Source: Plantago major
Taxonomy: Eukaryota > Streptophyta > Magnoliopsida > Lamiales > Plantaginaceae
Direction: 5' to 3'
Assembly: GCA_026545765.1 (NCBI GenBank)
Contig: CM048841.1
Location: forward strand, 72,848,217-72,912,216
Length of the DNA: 64,000 nucleotides
Positions within the stretch are counted from its first letter, which is position 1; each line of letters opens with the position of its first letter. Position numbers and translations under genes: made by a program. Below, one piece after another: positions 1 through 10,672 of the stretch. The notes beneath the pieces were generated by a model. It was not told the origin of the DNA, did no database searches, and saw nothing but the letters and a program-made list of their open reading frames with translations.

Positions 1-1009
1 ATAGTTTTTTGTATTCAATTAGAGTAGTTTGAGGATTTCTAAATAGGTTAGAGATCTGTAATCTGAGAAAATTTCCTTTTCCCTGTAAATTTTGTGAAGT
101 ATTCTGTAATAAAATTCTATTTTATTAAATATATTAATACCTAGGGGTATTTTAGTAAATTCGCATTAAAATTTCAGGGCATCAATTGAGGTCCCTTGCT
201 CTTGAATGGGCTCGCCCCTGTGTATTGGTACAGTGGGCCAAAGACTGCTACCAGCTAGGCATTCATTAATGTCCGAATCGTTAACAGATCGAAAATGCTA
301 ACTCAAAACCCACAAGGGTGATCACGGACCATTATGAACGAATAACGCCGAAGTTTCAAAGTTCAAAGAACAAAAGGGATTGAGAATCTACTGCGTCAAC
401 AAGACACCTTCTTTTTGGAATCCACCAATGAACTAGGAGTTAAGTCTTTTCTTTTCTAATCCACCAATAAAAACTCAATCTCATGGTAATGACCAATCTC
501 GGTTCCTGTCATGCAGTGATGACAAAGTGTCATGGAAAGAACATGTTGGTATAGTGTCAAAGATATCACCCTGGAGAAATACCCATAAAGAATCGCTACC
601 ATTATTAGTGGTCGTTACACATTTAGTGTTAATTAATTACTAACTATATACTCATATAATTAAGGTTCTAATAAATTAAGGAGTATTTGTCACAAAATCC
701 CCCTTTTCCGTAGATTTTAGTTCTTTATGAATTCATGCTTTATTCTTTTCTATTTTTGTTGACACACTTTCTGTCTTTTGTGAGCTGATCATCAATTGTT
801 ACGAATAATATTTCACAAGAATTTCCTGCATTTTTCTATCCCCTTCCATCTATCTATATATTATGTAAGACAAGTATTAACTCGAAATGACGCCATACGC
901 AAAAATCCCATGTGACGCCTCTTCAATTTCATGTAATTTTATTCACAAAATTAAATCAAAAGAAAATAGTAATTTAGAAGTTTTACTATATATTTTGGTA
1001 TGTTAAATG
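1..1009. other. AT-rich intergenic DNA, nothing recognised
   Basis: No long reading frame, splice-consistent exon chain or terminal repeat could be seen here. The sequence is AT-rich with many stops in all frames. The first 230 bases have a texture like an old LTR or UTR, but no partner repeat lies in the window, so no call is made. Confidence 0.5.
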
Positions 1010-1400
1010 TACATAGTTTTATTAAATCACATATAACTTTATCTCGTAAAACTCGCAAAAATATTTTGAATATATATTTGGATTCACCACGACAAGATTT
1101 AATCCATAGACACCAATATTATATATTATTAATTAAATAAATTATTTATATATTAAAATAAAAAATCAAATTGTTAAATGATATCTATTGGTTGTGTAAA
1201 TTCTAAAATTGAAAAATAAGTCATGGAACATTTTATTCTTTACAGTGCAATGCACCTTATAACTTCCACTATATGTTCACTACATATATAGTTTTTATTA
1301 AATCCCATATAACTTTATCTGCAAAACTTCAAAAAATATTTTGAACATGTATTTGGATTCATCGCGACGAAACGAATCCATAGACACCAATTATAAGATA
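1010..1400. repeat. Two diverged direct copies of a ~115-bp segment
   Basis: The segment at about 1010-1121 recurs at about 1281-1397. Both contain, in order, a TTTTATTAAATC block, an ATATAACTTTATCT block, AAATATTTTGAA, TTTGGATTCA and ATCCATAGACACCAAT. Just downstream the short motif AAAGTGTTGAATATTTGAA also occurs twice (about 1417 and 1450). This is seen directly in the sequence. The origin is unknown: it may be an old duplication or part of an uncharacterised AT-rich element. Confidence 0.7.
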
Positions 1401-2515
1401 TAAATTGAAAAGAAAAGTGTTGAATATTTGAATAGCATAAAATAGAAAAAAGTGTTGAATATTTGAAATTATAGGGGAAGGCTAAAAGAAAAGTTAAAAT
1501 AGAAAAAATTATTATAAAATTAAATAAAATTAGATAATCTTTGACTTTTTGGGTTTGTTGTAATTAGTTTCAAACTACATTATAAATTTGGAATCATTTG
1601 TAATTGTTTGAAAAATCTGATATGGTTAAGTAAGAGATAATTTCAATTTAAGAACTCAATTCGAGGCGTAAACGAACTTTATGAATGGGATAATCCAAAC
1701 TTGGGAACTCAACTCAAAAAGTAAAATTCAACTTTATGAATGAGATAATTCGAACGTGGGAACTCAATTCCAAGGTCAAACAAACTATAAGAATGAGATA
1801 ATTACAACTTGAAAACTCTATTCGGATAATAAACCATATTATATGGGAAAAATACTCTAATGAAGGAATGATTCAAGCACAGGAACTTAATTCGAAAGTA
1901 AACTCAACTAAAAAAAAAGAGATAATTCTAACTAGGGAAATCAATTCGTATGACAAATCAACTATAACAACGAGATAAAAAAAATTTGAAAACTTATATG
2001 TTCGAACGGTAAGCTCAAATTTTAGAATTAGATTGTTCCTACATGGAAGCTCAACGTGAAAGCAAACAAAATTATAAGAATGGGATCATTGCAATTTGAA
2101 AACTCAATTTGAAGTTAAAAGCAAGTAAAAAAAAGGGATAAATCCAACTTGAAAACTCTATTTGAATAGTAAACCACACTATATGATAAAATTATTGGAA
2201 GAAATACATAAATTCCTCAAGAACTCAATTCAAAGGGTAAACACACTTTAACAATGAGATAATTTTAACTTGAAAAATTCAATTCAAATGTTAATCTCAA
2301 CTTTAAGAATGAAGTAATTCTTAATTGAGAACTCCATTTGAAGGGCAAAACAACTGTAAGAATAATATAATTCAACTTGGAAACTCAAATGCAAGAATGA
2401 TCCATGCTATTTGAAAATAATTTAACAATGAGATAATTCTGAATTAGGAATTTTGTTCAAACGGTAGAAATATTCTACGATTGAAATCATTCAAACGTAA
2501 AACTATATTAGAAAC

Positions 2516-3441
2516 CACTACAAAAAATTGGGGTCATGTGACGGATAGATCGGTCAGTCTGACTATCCGTCGCCTCTGGCGGATCGGGCGACGGATAGAA
2601 AATCCGCCGCTGAAGCTATGGCGGATAAAAATCCGTCGTCAATTGACGATTAGTTGACGACGGATTGATTTTTTTTAAAAAAAATGATTATGGGCGACGG
2701 ATAGATCTATCCGTCGCCCATTTTTAAAAAATAAAATCAGATATCAATAATTTTATATTCAGATACGGATTAATCGGCGATGGTGGTGCGGTGGTGTGGT
2801 GCGGTGGTGGTGGGAGGTCTTTGTTGGTGGAAGGGTGGTGGTGGTGGTGGAGGAGATGGTGGTGGTGGAAGCTGGGTGGTGGTGGAGGAGATGGTGGTGG
2901 TGGCTGGGTGGTGGTGCGGTGGTGGTGGGAGTAGAGAGGTGGTGGTGGTGGAGATGGTGGTAGAGGAGGATGGTGGAGGAAAGGAGGTGGTGGAGGAGAT
3001 GGTGGTGGTGGGAGGAGAGAGGTGGTGGTGAGATGGTGGTGGTGGAGGATGGTGGTGGTGGGAGGAGAAAGGTGGTGGAGGAGATGGTGGTGGTGGAGGA
3101 TGGTGGTGGTGGGAGGAGAAAGGTGGTGGTGGGAGGAGGAGGAGAAGTAGGGGACAAAAGGAGGTGGTGGAGGAGATATATTATATTTTTTTTAGGTTTT
3201 TAGCGACGGATAGATCTAGATCTATCCGTCGCTAATTTTTTTTTTTTTTTAATTTTCCGGCCTTGTAGCGACGGATAAATCTATCCGTTGCTAAATTTTT
3301 TTTTTTTTAATTTTGGTCAACGCTCTGTAGCGACGGATAATTTTATCCGCTCAGAAGCGACAGATATTTTCTTATCCGTCGCATGACGGGCGATTCGAGT
3401 GACGGATTTTTCCGTCCCGTTACGGATGGATTCTTGTAGTG
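2516..3441. mobile_element. Non-autonomous CACTA (En/Spm-type) element, 926 bp
   Basis: The element starts CACTACAAAAAATTGG and ends TTCTTGTAGTG, the inverted termini typical of plant CACTA transposons. It is flanked by a 3-bp target duplication AAC (2513-2515 and 3442-3444), the length expected for the superfamily. Both ends carry many copies of GCGACGGATA in both orientations, often as palindromes, which resemble the subterminal transposase-binding repeats of this family. The centre (about 2780-3175) is a GGT/GGA-rich simple repeat. No transposase reading frame is present, so mobilisation would need a transposase supplied from elsewhere. The uninterrupted site in the neighbouring duplicate confirms both boundaries. 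Confidence 0.93.
2780..3175. repeat. GGT/GGA-rich simple-sequence core of the CACTA element
   Basis: About 400 bp of imperfect GGTGGT, GGAGGA and GGTGGGAGGAGA repeats. It produces long but compositionally trivial open frames on both strands (Gly/Val/Trp-rich or Ser/Thr/Pro/His-rich). These are artefacts of the repeat, not genes. Confidence 0.9.
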
Positions 3442-4894
3442 AACGTAACACTTTATGTGGTAAAATACTCTAAGAATATGATAATTTCGTTTGAAAACTT
3501 AAGTCGAGGGGTAAACAAACTCTAAGATTGTTATAATCATAATTTGGGGACTACATTCGAAGACCAAACCATGCTATATGAAGAACTTATTCAAAGAAAG
3601 GGCACTTCCAACTTATGTACTCAACTCAATTGGTATTCAACTTGGGAACTCTAATGCAAGGATGAACCATGCTATTTGAAAATAATCTAACAATGAGATA
3701 ATTCCGAATATTAGGAATTTTTTTCAAATGGTAAAAATATTCTACGATTGAAATCATTTTAACGTAAAACTATATTAGAAACGTAAGCCACTTTATGTGG
3801 TAAAATACTCTAAGAATATGATAATTTCATTTGAGAACTCAAGTCGAGGGGTAAACAAACTCTAAGATTGTTATCATTACAATTTGGGGACTACATTCGA
3901 TGACTAAACCATGCTATATGAAGAAATTATTTAAAGAAAGAGTACTTCCAACTTATGGACTCGACTCAATTGGTAGTATATATAAATTCAACTATAAAAA
4001 TGTGGTCAATCTAACTTGAAAACTCAAATTGACGAGCAAACCAACTACAAAAATATGATAATTATAACTTGGAGACTATATTGAAAGGTAATCTCATTAT
4101 TTGGAATAGTTAGTTGCACGTTTGGAACTCAGACCAACTCTAATAATGAGGTAATTACAACTTTAGAACTCTATTGAAAGGGTAAACCACAATGTATGGA
4201 AATATTCTCTAAGAATGAGGTACGTAATTTGAACTTGACAACTAAATTCGATGTATAAACCAACTTTAAAAATGAGATAATTACAACTTGAAAACTTTAA
4301 TTTGAATGGTAAACCACGTTTTGTGGTAAAATCCTCAAAAAAAGGATTCCAAATTTGGAACTCAAAAAAAATTTATATTTGTAACCTTGGAACTCAACTT
4401 TAAGAATAATATTATAATTTTAACTCAAAGAATTTTATATTTGCAACATTGGAACTCAACTTTAAGAATAATACTATAATTTTAACTCATGAACTGAATT
4501 CACCGCTATTTTGGTTTTCAAGTAGGTGTTTAACAAAATTTGGAGGTAGCGTTATGTTTGCGTTATTAAATTGTACTCCGTATTGCCTTCCATTTTTTTT
4601 TATACTCAATGCAATTTATGTCGTTGCATTGCCACATGATAAGGCCTCCCTGAATAATATAATTTGTTTTTTAGGCCTGTGATCGTAATGTTAGAGAGGT
4701 AATTAATGAGAGGTGCAAGTGGGAGTCAATGATAAACCATTCAGTAGATTAGTTGTCGTATTTATTGGACACTTAAAACATATATAACCAGTTATACTGA
4801 AGGGTAGCAAATACGATATCATGCCCGCACCTCCTTGATCATTTAAAAGACGTGAGTGAATTTCTCTAATATGTACTTATATTTGTTATTTTAC

Positions 4895-5110
4895 AATTAT
4901 GGTGGATCCAAGGTCAAGGTTGAAATCATCAGGAAACTTATGGTTATTGCGTGTTGGAGGGGGGATAAAGTCAATGGAACAAATGACGACGAGGTCCATA
5001 TGAAATTGTTCGAAGAGATCCTTATGCATAGGACCCAATCACTGCAATGGTTAAGATCACATATCCTTCGCCATTAGATCATGTTAGTGAAGGTTGATAC
5101 TTCTTGAACA
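4895..5110 (+). pseudogene. Helitron PIF1-like helicase fragment (linker region copy)
   Basis: In the + frame the residues GDKVNGTNDDEV followed by EEILMH resemble the stretch between the central and C-terminal helicase motifs of plant Helitron PIF1-like proteins (the GDG-KLGE-DGE-ELLI-type linker). A frame change follows, then out-of-frame traces of the next part. A second, independently degraded version of this linker lies at about 5745-5850, so the two pieces cannot come from one intact gene without rearrangement. Homology is by recognition only and the fragment is short. Confidence 0.45.
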
Positions 5111-5226
5111 TGGACAGTTTCAGCCCGGCAAAAAATTCCATTATTATATTTTATTAATTTATTTTAATTTTTCACCTAAAATTACGCGTCCACCCTAATG
5201 CATTAAGTTTTCATTCTCTACTTCTA

Positions 5227-6260
5227 CATGGAGGTCGTACTGCTCACTCGCGATTCAGCATCCCTTTGAATGTTGACGAGACAACCATGTGTAGTAGGAT
5301 TGTCCCCGGATCTGACCTTACGGGATTGTTGAAGAAGACGAAGCTGATTATATGGGATGAAGCCCCAATGACAAACAGGTTTTGTTTCGAGGCATTGGAT
5401 CGTAGTTTGCGAGACATTATGAGGAGAGACGATGGAGAACCATCTGACAAGCCATTTGGTGGACTGGTAATCGTATTTGGTGGAGATTTCAGACAGATAT
5501 TGCCGGTCATTCCAAAAGGTAGTCGGCAGGACATAGTGCATGCTTCTTTGTGCTCATCTAGAAGACTATGGAGTTCATGTCGTGTTATGAGGTTGAATAA
5601 GAACATGCGCCTTCAGGTTTGAGTCATTTTGTGGTTTTCTAATTCATATATAAAATCCCATTTAGGTGTTACTCATGGTTTTCCTTATTTATTATGTATA
5701 ATACCAAGTCGGCACCCAAGAAGAAGAAGAGAATAAAGGAATGCCGATTGGTTGTTGCGAGTTGGAGCGGTGAAGTTGGTGATAGCAATGACGGTGAGGT
5801 GGAATTCGAGTTTCGATGATATACTAATTCGTGATGCCTCGATCCAATAGATGCCATTGTCGAGCACACATATCCTTGATCTTAGATCATGTCGGTGATG
5901 GCGGTACTTCGAGGATAGGCGATTCTTGCTCGACTAATGAGATCGTCAGAGGTTAATGACTACGCCATGTCACTACTTCGGAGATGCCACCGAGTTCATG
6001 AGCTCGGATAGTATATGTCCTGATGAGGATGATATGGTCAATAGAGAAGATGTGTATTCAGTCGAGTTCCTTAACACTATTAGGACATCGGGTATAACGA
6101 ATCACCTCATTCGTTTGAAAGTTGGCTGTCCTATTATGCTCCTCAGGAATATAGACCAATCAGCCGAATTATGTAATGGGACGAGATTGATTGTCACTGC
6201 CATTGGAAAACATGTCATAGAAGCTGGGGGTCCGGTATACTCTCTAGGCGGGGAAACTCT
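5227..6260 (+). pseudogene. Broken PIF1-like DNA helicase of a Helitron
   Basis: The + strand reads GGRTAHSRFSIPLNVDET, then the Walker B-like LIIWDEAPM and the GGDFRQILPVI motif. All are hallmarks of the PIF1-like helicase domain in plant Helitrons. After position 5618 the frame breaks. It resumes with a degraded linker and, from about 5956, the C-terminal part (SSDSICPDEDDM, NTIRTSGI, LKVGCPIMLLRNID, NGTRLIVTAIG). The Walker A region is absent and there are several stops and frameshifts between blocks. In an active element this protein would unwind DNA during rolling-circle transposition. Here it is dead. Confidence 0.85.
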
Positions 6261-6304
6261 CTTCTATCTTCTTTTTTCTTCATCCATAACGGGTCCCGGG
6301 GGAC

Positions 6305-6497
6305 AACCGTACCATGTGAAATTATGTTCGTAGAATAATAATTTTTGTGTCTTTGGTGGGGTGACGCATACCACCGCGGGGTTGCTGGGAACCGGTGGGT
6401 TGGAAAAAATAACCGTGACATGTGAAATTACGTTTATATAATATTTGTGTGTGTGTGTGGTAGGGTGACCATATATCACCGCGAGATTGTTGTGAAC
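6305..6497. repeat. Two ~90-bp diverged tandem copies inside the Helitron
   Basis: The segment at 6305-6395 (AACCGTACCATGTGAAATTA and onward to the GGTTGCTGGGAACC region) is followed by a diverged copy at 6411-6497. Both contain a TTTGTGTG-like tract, GGGGTGAC/AGGGTGACC and a CACCGCG-GATTG/GGTTG core. It lies between the helicase remnant and the Helitron 3' end. Confidence 0.65.
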
Positions 6498-7056
6498 AAC
6501 CCTATTGACTGTGTTGTATACTTTTGTATTTTATTTTGGTTCCGTTTGAGGGATAGATTTTTTTGTAAAAAATCATGTACATGTTACTAATTAACAAGTC
6601 GGGTATGCTTGGACCCTATTTTTACATTTTCTAAACATAAATAAACACTCAATGATATAATATTGGATGAATAATGACTACCGATCGACACCACGACCAA
6701 CGTTGTCTACAGGGAGTTTTGACTATCTTTTTTTATTAATTTATTTATTTAATCCTCACATTTCAATTTATTATTAAAAGTAAATTATACCGTGGCATCG
6801 CCACGGGTTAGTACTAGTTTTTCACAAGTAAAAGAGACGGCTTCCCAAATGGGTTTCGAACTACGAGACGAACTATCTGAATCTTCTTTCTATTTGAATA
6901 ATGAATAATATTGCTTATTAATATACTTGGTGCTTGAACACGGATTACCATGTAGAGTTAGTGTCACGAAATGCCCAGTTATACAACTTTATATAGAGAA
7001 ATATCTTATATGGCTAAAAACGTGAACAAGCACGTTAAAGTTGCATTACTGGACAT

Positions 7057-7201
7057 CAGGGGCGGACCTAGGATTTCAACCTCGAGGGGACGAAATTACA
7101 TATATGAGGTTTTTTGGAGGGGAGGGACGAAATCCAAAATTTTTAAAAATATTACCTATAAATTTTTTTTCCAATTTTTTTTTTTTGGGGGTCCGCCCCA
7201 G
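7057..7201. mobile_element. hAT-type MITE, 145 bp
   Basis: Terminal inverted repeats are CAGGGGCGGACC at the left and GGTCCGCCCCAG at the right (one mismatch when paired). Flanking 8-bp direct repeats CTGGACAT (7049-7056) and CTGGGCAT (7202-7209) differ by one base. An 8-bp duplication and CAGGG-type ends fit the hAT superfamily. The interior is AT-rich with long T runs and no coding capacity. Confidence 0.75.
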
Positions 7202-7257
7202 CTGGGCATGTAAATATTCATGGCTTACATTCCTGGGCATGTAAATATTCATGGCTG
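7202..7257. repeat. 31-bp tandem duplication beside the MITE
   Basis: CTGGGCATGTAAATATTCAT followed by GGCTTACATTC at 7202-7232 is repeated from 7233 as CTGGGCATGTAAATATTCAT plus GGCTGAG. Because it begins with the right-hand target duplication of the adjacent MITE, it may reflect repair or slippage at the insertion site. Confidence 0.8.
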
Positions 7258-8136
7258 AGTGAGAAATCTAACCAACAAGCTTTCACCTGAAACCAATTAA
7301 ATTAACATTGAAACTAATACTTACCGTAAGAAATAACTCATGTCAATTATGATGTTGGTTTCTAATGAAACCAATACCGCTGATACTAAAACTAATGAAA
7401 CTAATACTGGTGATGCTGAAACTAATGACACTAAATTGATTCTAAAACAAATGCTGAATATAATGGTGTTAGGGAAACTAACTGAAACCAATTAAATTAA
7501 CATTGAAACTAATACTTTCCGTTGAAACTAACACTCATGTCGATTATGATGTTGGTTTCAACTGAAACTAACACCATTAAATCATTAATGCTGAAGTTAA
7601 CGTTTGAAACTAAAACATTTGGTTTTGAAACTAACACCTGAAACTAATGAAATTAACATTATTGATTCTAAAACAAATGTTGAAACTAATGTCGTTGGTG
7701 AAACTAACTGAAACCATTGGAACTAATATTTACTGTTGAAACAAATACTCATGTCGATTCTGATGCTGGTTTCAACTGAAACTAATGAAACTAACACCAT
7801 TAGTTGAAACATACTTTTGAACACATTTGGTACTGAAACTAACACAAGTGATACTGAAACTAATGAAACTACCACTAGGTGATGCTGAAACCAATGAAAC
7901 TAACATGGGCGCCTGACTAACATTATTGATTCTAAAACAAATGTTGAAATTAATGATGTCCGTAAAACTAACTGAAACCAATTAAACTAACATTGGAACT
8001 AATATTTACCGTTGAAACTAACGATCATGTCGATTATGATGTTGGTTTCAACTTAAACTAATGAAACTAACACCATTAATGTTGAAACTAACATATTTGG
8101 TGCTGAAACTAATACTGGTGATGCTGAAACTAATGA

Positions 8137-9031
8137 TTTTTTTTTTTTTTTTGGAGCCAAGAAAATTCCATTCCAAAAGTCCCTCCAAGTACACACCGAC
8201 CCAAACAGGTCCAGGCAATCCAAACGACTAATTTACCAAAAACAGCAAACACAAGCAAACGAAAGAAACAACCCTATACAAATCTGCTAGCATACGCAAA
8301 CACAGCTGATTTCAATCTAAATCGAGCTTTAAGCACCTCAATAATATCAACACAAAAAGTTTGATTTTGAAAAATCTGCACATTCCTCGCAGACCACACG
8401 GCATACACAGTTTCAGTAAACCCAGCTTTAAGTATTTTTGCCATGATCTATTTCCCTCGAGTAACTCGTAGTATCCACTGCAGCTCCTGGTTCCAACCCA
8501 TAGGCGCATGAACAACTTGCATCCACTGCAGGACCTTCATCCAAATCCTTTTAGTATGCTGACACTCAAAAAATAAATGCTGAATAGATTCATCTTTGTC
8601 ACACCATACGCATTGTTGATCAGTCACAAACCCAAATCGAAACAGCCTATCTTTTGTTGGAAGCCTTTCTAAGCAAGCTAGCCAAGTCAGAAAACAAGCT
8701 CTAGGACGCGCCAAGTTGCCAAACCGCAATTTCTTCCATTCCACTGGCGCCTTGTCTCCCCTTAACTCACCATACATCCTGCTGGTAATAAATCTACCAG
8801 CCACAACCGCAGTCTGCCACACACTGGATTGACTAGCATAATCTCTAAGTTTCAGCAGCGCTTTCATAAGCTAAGAACAATTAGAACCAACGTGAAAATC
8901 CATACAAGACTCATGTTTGAAAAAATAAATATGTATCCATCTGATCCACAATTTATCTGCCTTTGTACTCAAATTCCATAAAAGTTCCAGCATAGTAGCT
9001 TGGTTCCATAAAGACAAGTCCACAATATTTA
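8137..9031 (-). mobile_element. 5'-truncated LINE (L1-type) insertion
   Basis: The insertion ends in a poly(A) tail on the minus strand (T run 8137-8152 on +). It is flanked by a perfect 16-bp target duplication, ATGCTGAAACTAATGA, at 8121-8136 and 9032-9047. It encodes only the C-terminal zinc-binding region found downstream of reverse transcriptase in plant LINEs. Truncation at the 5' end with poly(A) and a long target duplication is the classic signature of target-primed reverse transcription. The duplicated sequence is itself a unit of the host satellite, so the match alone is slightly less decisive than usual. Confidence 0.88.
8312..8867 (-). pseudogene. LINE zf-RVT domain remnant
   Basis: The minus strand from 8867 to 8448 is open for about 139 codons. 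It contains WKKLRFGNLARPRACFLTW, ERLPTKDRL, then CVWCDKDESIQHLFFEC, a Cys/His zinc-binding signature of the zf-RVT region of plant non-LTR retrotransposons. A frameshift near 8450-8515 moves the C-terminal tail into another frame that continues to about 8312. There is no reverse transcriptase domain because the element is truncated, so it is non-functional. Confidence 0.85.
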
Positions 9032-9087
9032 ATGCTGAAACTAATGAAATTAACACTGGTGATACTGAAACTAATAAAACTAACATA

Positions 9088-9395
9088 GGGTTTTCTACGG
9101 TCAGGACAGGCGTCAAATTATGAATTGACATGTTTATTTTGATTAAATATACAAATATATAAATTAAAAATATTGGTAATTCCAAAAAAATATTATTATT
9201 TTTTTGAAAAAAATAGAGGATAAATTTGGATATTTTGATTAATTTAAATATTCATAAAACGAAAGTGCAACCACAGGCGAAAGGGTGATCGCCTTTGACG
9301 ATTTGATATGAACCGTTAGATCAAAGATCTAATGGTACATAATCAATTACTTGTTGTCAGGCAGGGTGAAAGCTTGTCTGACCGTAGAAGAGCCC
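9088..9395. mobile_element. TIR element (MITE-like), ~308 bp
   Basis: The left end GGGTTTTCTACGGTCAGGAC pairs imperfectly with the right end (GTCTGACCGTAGAAGAGCCC), giving ~22-bp terminal inverted repeats. The interior is AT-rich with a short palindrome (GTTAGATCAAAGATCTAA). AACAT occurs at 9082-9086 and 9396-9400 as a possible target duplication, but one extra base separates the left copy from the terminus. The superfamily is therefore not assigned. There is no coding sequence. Confidence 0.6.
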
Positions 9396-9590
9396 AACAT
9401 GCATGTCTAAAACAAATGCTTTAAACTAATGGTATTGGTGTGAAACTAACTGAAACCAATTAAACTAACATTGAAAATAATATTTACCGTTGAAACTAAC
9501 ATTCATGTCGATGATAATGTTGGTTTCGGCTGAAACTAATGAAACCAATACTATTAATGCTGAAACTAATGAAATCAACACGTACTCCTA

Positions 9591-10158
9591 GATGATGTTT
9601 TTAAATTAAGTTGATTGAGTTCACCATTTCCCTAGGGTTTTAGAATTTTAAGTGTGAGTTTTGTCATAATTTTTTTAGTGTCAATTGACTTCATTATTTT
9701 TATTATGTTTTCAACGAAAAACAGTGGTTCATAGTTTTCCTATTTGATAGTGTTAGTTTACCATAAATTAGTTTTCAGAATTAATTTAATTATTTTATAG
9801 TTGGTTTTAGCATAATTTTCAGTAGCTAGTTTCAGACGCAAATGACTGAAACTAGCTTAATTAAGAATTTCAAATTGGTCAGTCAATTTAGTTTATGGTC
9901 ATATTTGAAGTACATTAGTGTATATGTACTTCAAAATTATTTATTAAATATAGTTTAGCTTATCTTTTGGAGTCTACAATTAAAATAGAGGTAATGAACT
10001 TCACAATTGTTAATTAAATATAGTTTAGCTTACTTTTTGGAGTACACAATTAAAATAGAATGACATTAGTTGTAAGAGTTCTACAGATGTATCTTTTTTT
10101 GTTATAGTTTCTTAATAGTGGTTTGTATATGTTATTGACCTTTAATTTTTTAACATAG
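9591..10158. other. AT-rich intergenic DNA with a 70-bp tandem duplication
   Basis: No gene was recognised. Positions 9929-9988 and 9999-10058 are near-identical copies (TTAAATATAGTTTAGCTTA, TTTTTGGAGT, ACAATTAAAATAGA) offset by 70 bp. Confidence 0.7.
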
Positions 10159-10160
10159 TA

Positions 10161-10360
10161 CTTCCTCTGTTCCATGACATGAAGCTTCCAACCCACTCTC
10201 TTCTTTATTCTTTCTTCATTTAAATAATACTCAACTTTCCACTTTAATAACCTACAATCACTTTTTTTCATTCTTTATTATTTTTCTATTCAAGTCTTCC
10301 CCTTTCCTTATTTTGTTGACCAATAAAACAAACATGAAGCTATTCCCGAGACGGAGAAAA
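10161..10360. mobile_element. Stowaway-like MITE, degenerate
   Basis: The left end CTTCCTCTGTTCCATGACAT and the right end (GAGACGGAGAAAA) are diverged forms of the CTCCCTCCGTCCC termini common in plant Tc1/mariner (Stowaway-like) MITEs. TA dinucleotides flank both sides (10159-10160 and 10361-10362). The subterminal ATGAAGC motif is also present near both ends. It is non-coding. Confidence 0.6.
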
Positions 10361-10618
10361 TATTACTAACCACGGTGATGTTACGACATATTATTTTAAA
10401 TATTATTAGTATTTTATTTATAAAATAATATTGCATCATAGATTTTTAATCACTTCATTGTATATATATTTTGACCATTGCTAATATTGAAGGAAAAAAA
10501 AATCTTATTAGATTTTGACAGATTTATTTTGCAATCATGTCCATTCCATAACAATAGTAAAACAGAAAAACAAACTTATTCCTAAACCTGAAACACTAAA
10601 CCTCTGCCTATTGATCTA

Positions 10619-10620
<2 letters not shown>

Positions 10621-10672
<52 letters not shown>

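Larger units (their letters stand above)
2371..3975. repeat. 338-bp tandem duplication within the minisatellite, one copy split by a transposon
   Basis: The first copy runs from about 2371 to 2515 and resumes at 3445 to about 3638. The second runs from about 3638 to 3975. With the inserted element and one copy of its 3-bp target duplication removed, equivalent points lie 338 bp apart (for example GAAAC at 2511 and at 3778). The second copy has no insertion and so preserves the empty site. Confidence 0.85.
1625..4480. repeat. Degenerate ~54-bp minisatellite
   Basis: A diverged motif recurs about every 53-55 bp. It reads roughly as AACTCAATTCGA, a run of G, TAAAC, then AACT-TAAGAATGAGATAATT and CAACTTGGA. 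Individual units carry substitutions and small indels, so this is an old array. It is split by a CACTA-type element at 2516-3441, and a 338-bp block of it is duplicated in tandem. No coding potential is evident. Confidence 0.75.
4480..6818 (+). mobile_element. Decayed Helitron; only the 3' terminus is defined
   Basis: The 3' end is well formed: a hairpin with arms CCGTGGC and GCCACGG around 6790-6805, then GTTAGTACTAGT ending at 6818 and followed by T. This is the CTRRT terminus and A/T target context of plant Helitrons. Upstream lie remnants of a PIF1-like helicase on the + strand, the domain Helitrons encode. No convincing TC 5' terminus was found, so the left boundary is a guess. No RepHel replication-initiator motif was seen, so the element is incomplete. 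Confidence 0.7.
7290..9590. repeat. GAAACTAA-rich satellite with a higher-order unit, interrupted by insertions
   Basis: The region is built from short GAAACTAAC/T-type blocks arranged in a larger repeat. The marker CATGTCGATTATGATGTTGG and its variants recurs at about 7339, 7536, 7750, 8026 and 9504, giving spacings of roughly 200-280 bp between the first four copies. The array is interrupted by a LINE fragment (8137-9031) and a TIR element (9088-9395). The only long frames are Ser/Val-rich shadows of the repeat. Confidence 0.85.

Noticed and set aside
2759..3203. Long frames on both strands in the GGTGG repeat (Gly/Val/Trp or Ser/Thr/Pro/His-rich)
   Set aside because: They are translations of a simple repeat inside a CACTA element, with no start context or homology.
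7772..7981. Ser/Val-rich minus-strand frame
   Set aside because: It lies wholly in the GAAACTAA satellite and repeats with it; it is a compositional shadow.
7290..9590. CRISPR-like array
   Set aside because: The repeats are irregular in length and spacing with no constant spacer size, and the context is a plant nuclear satellite.
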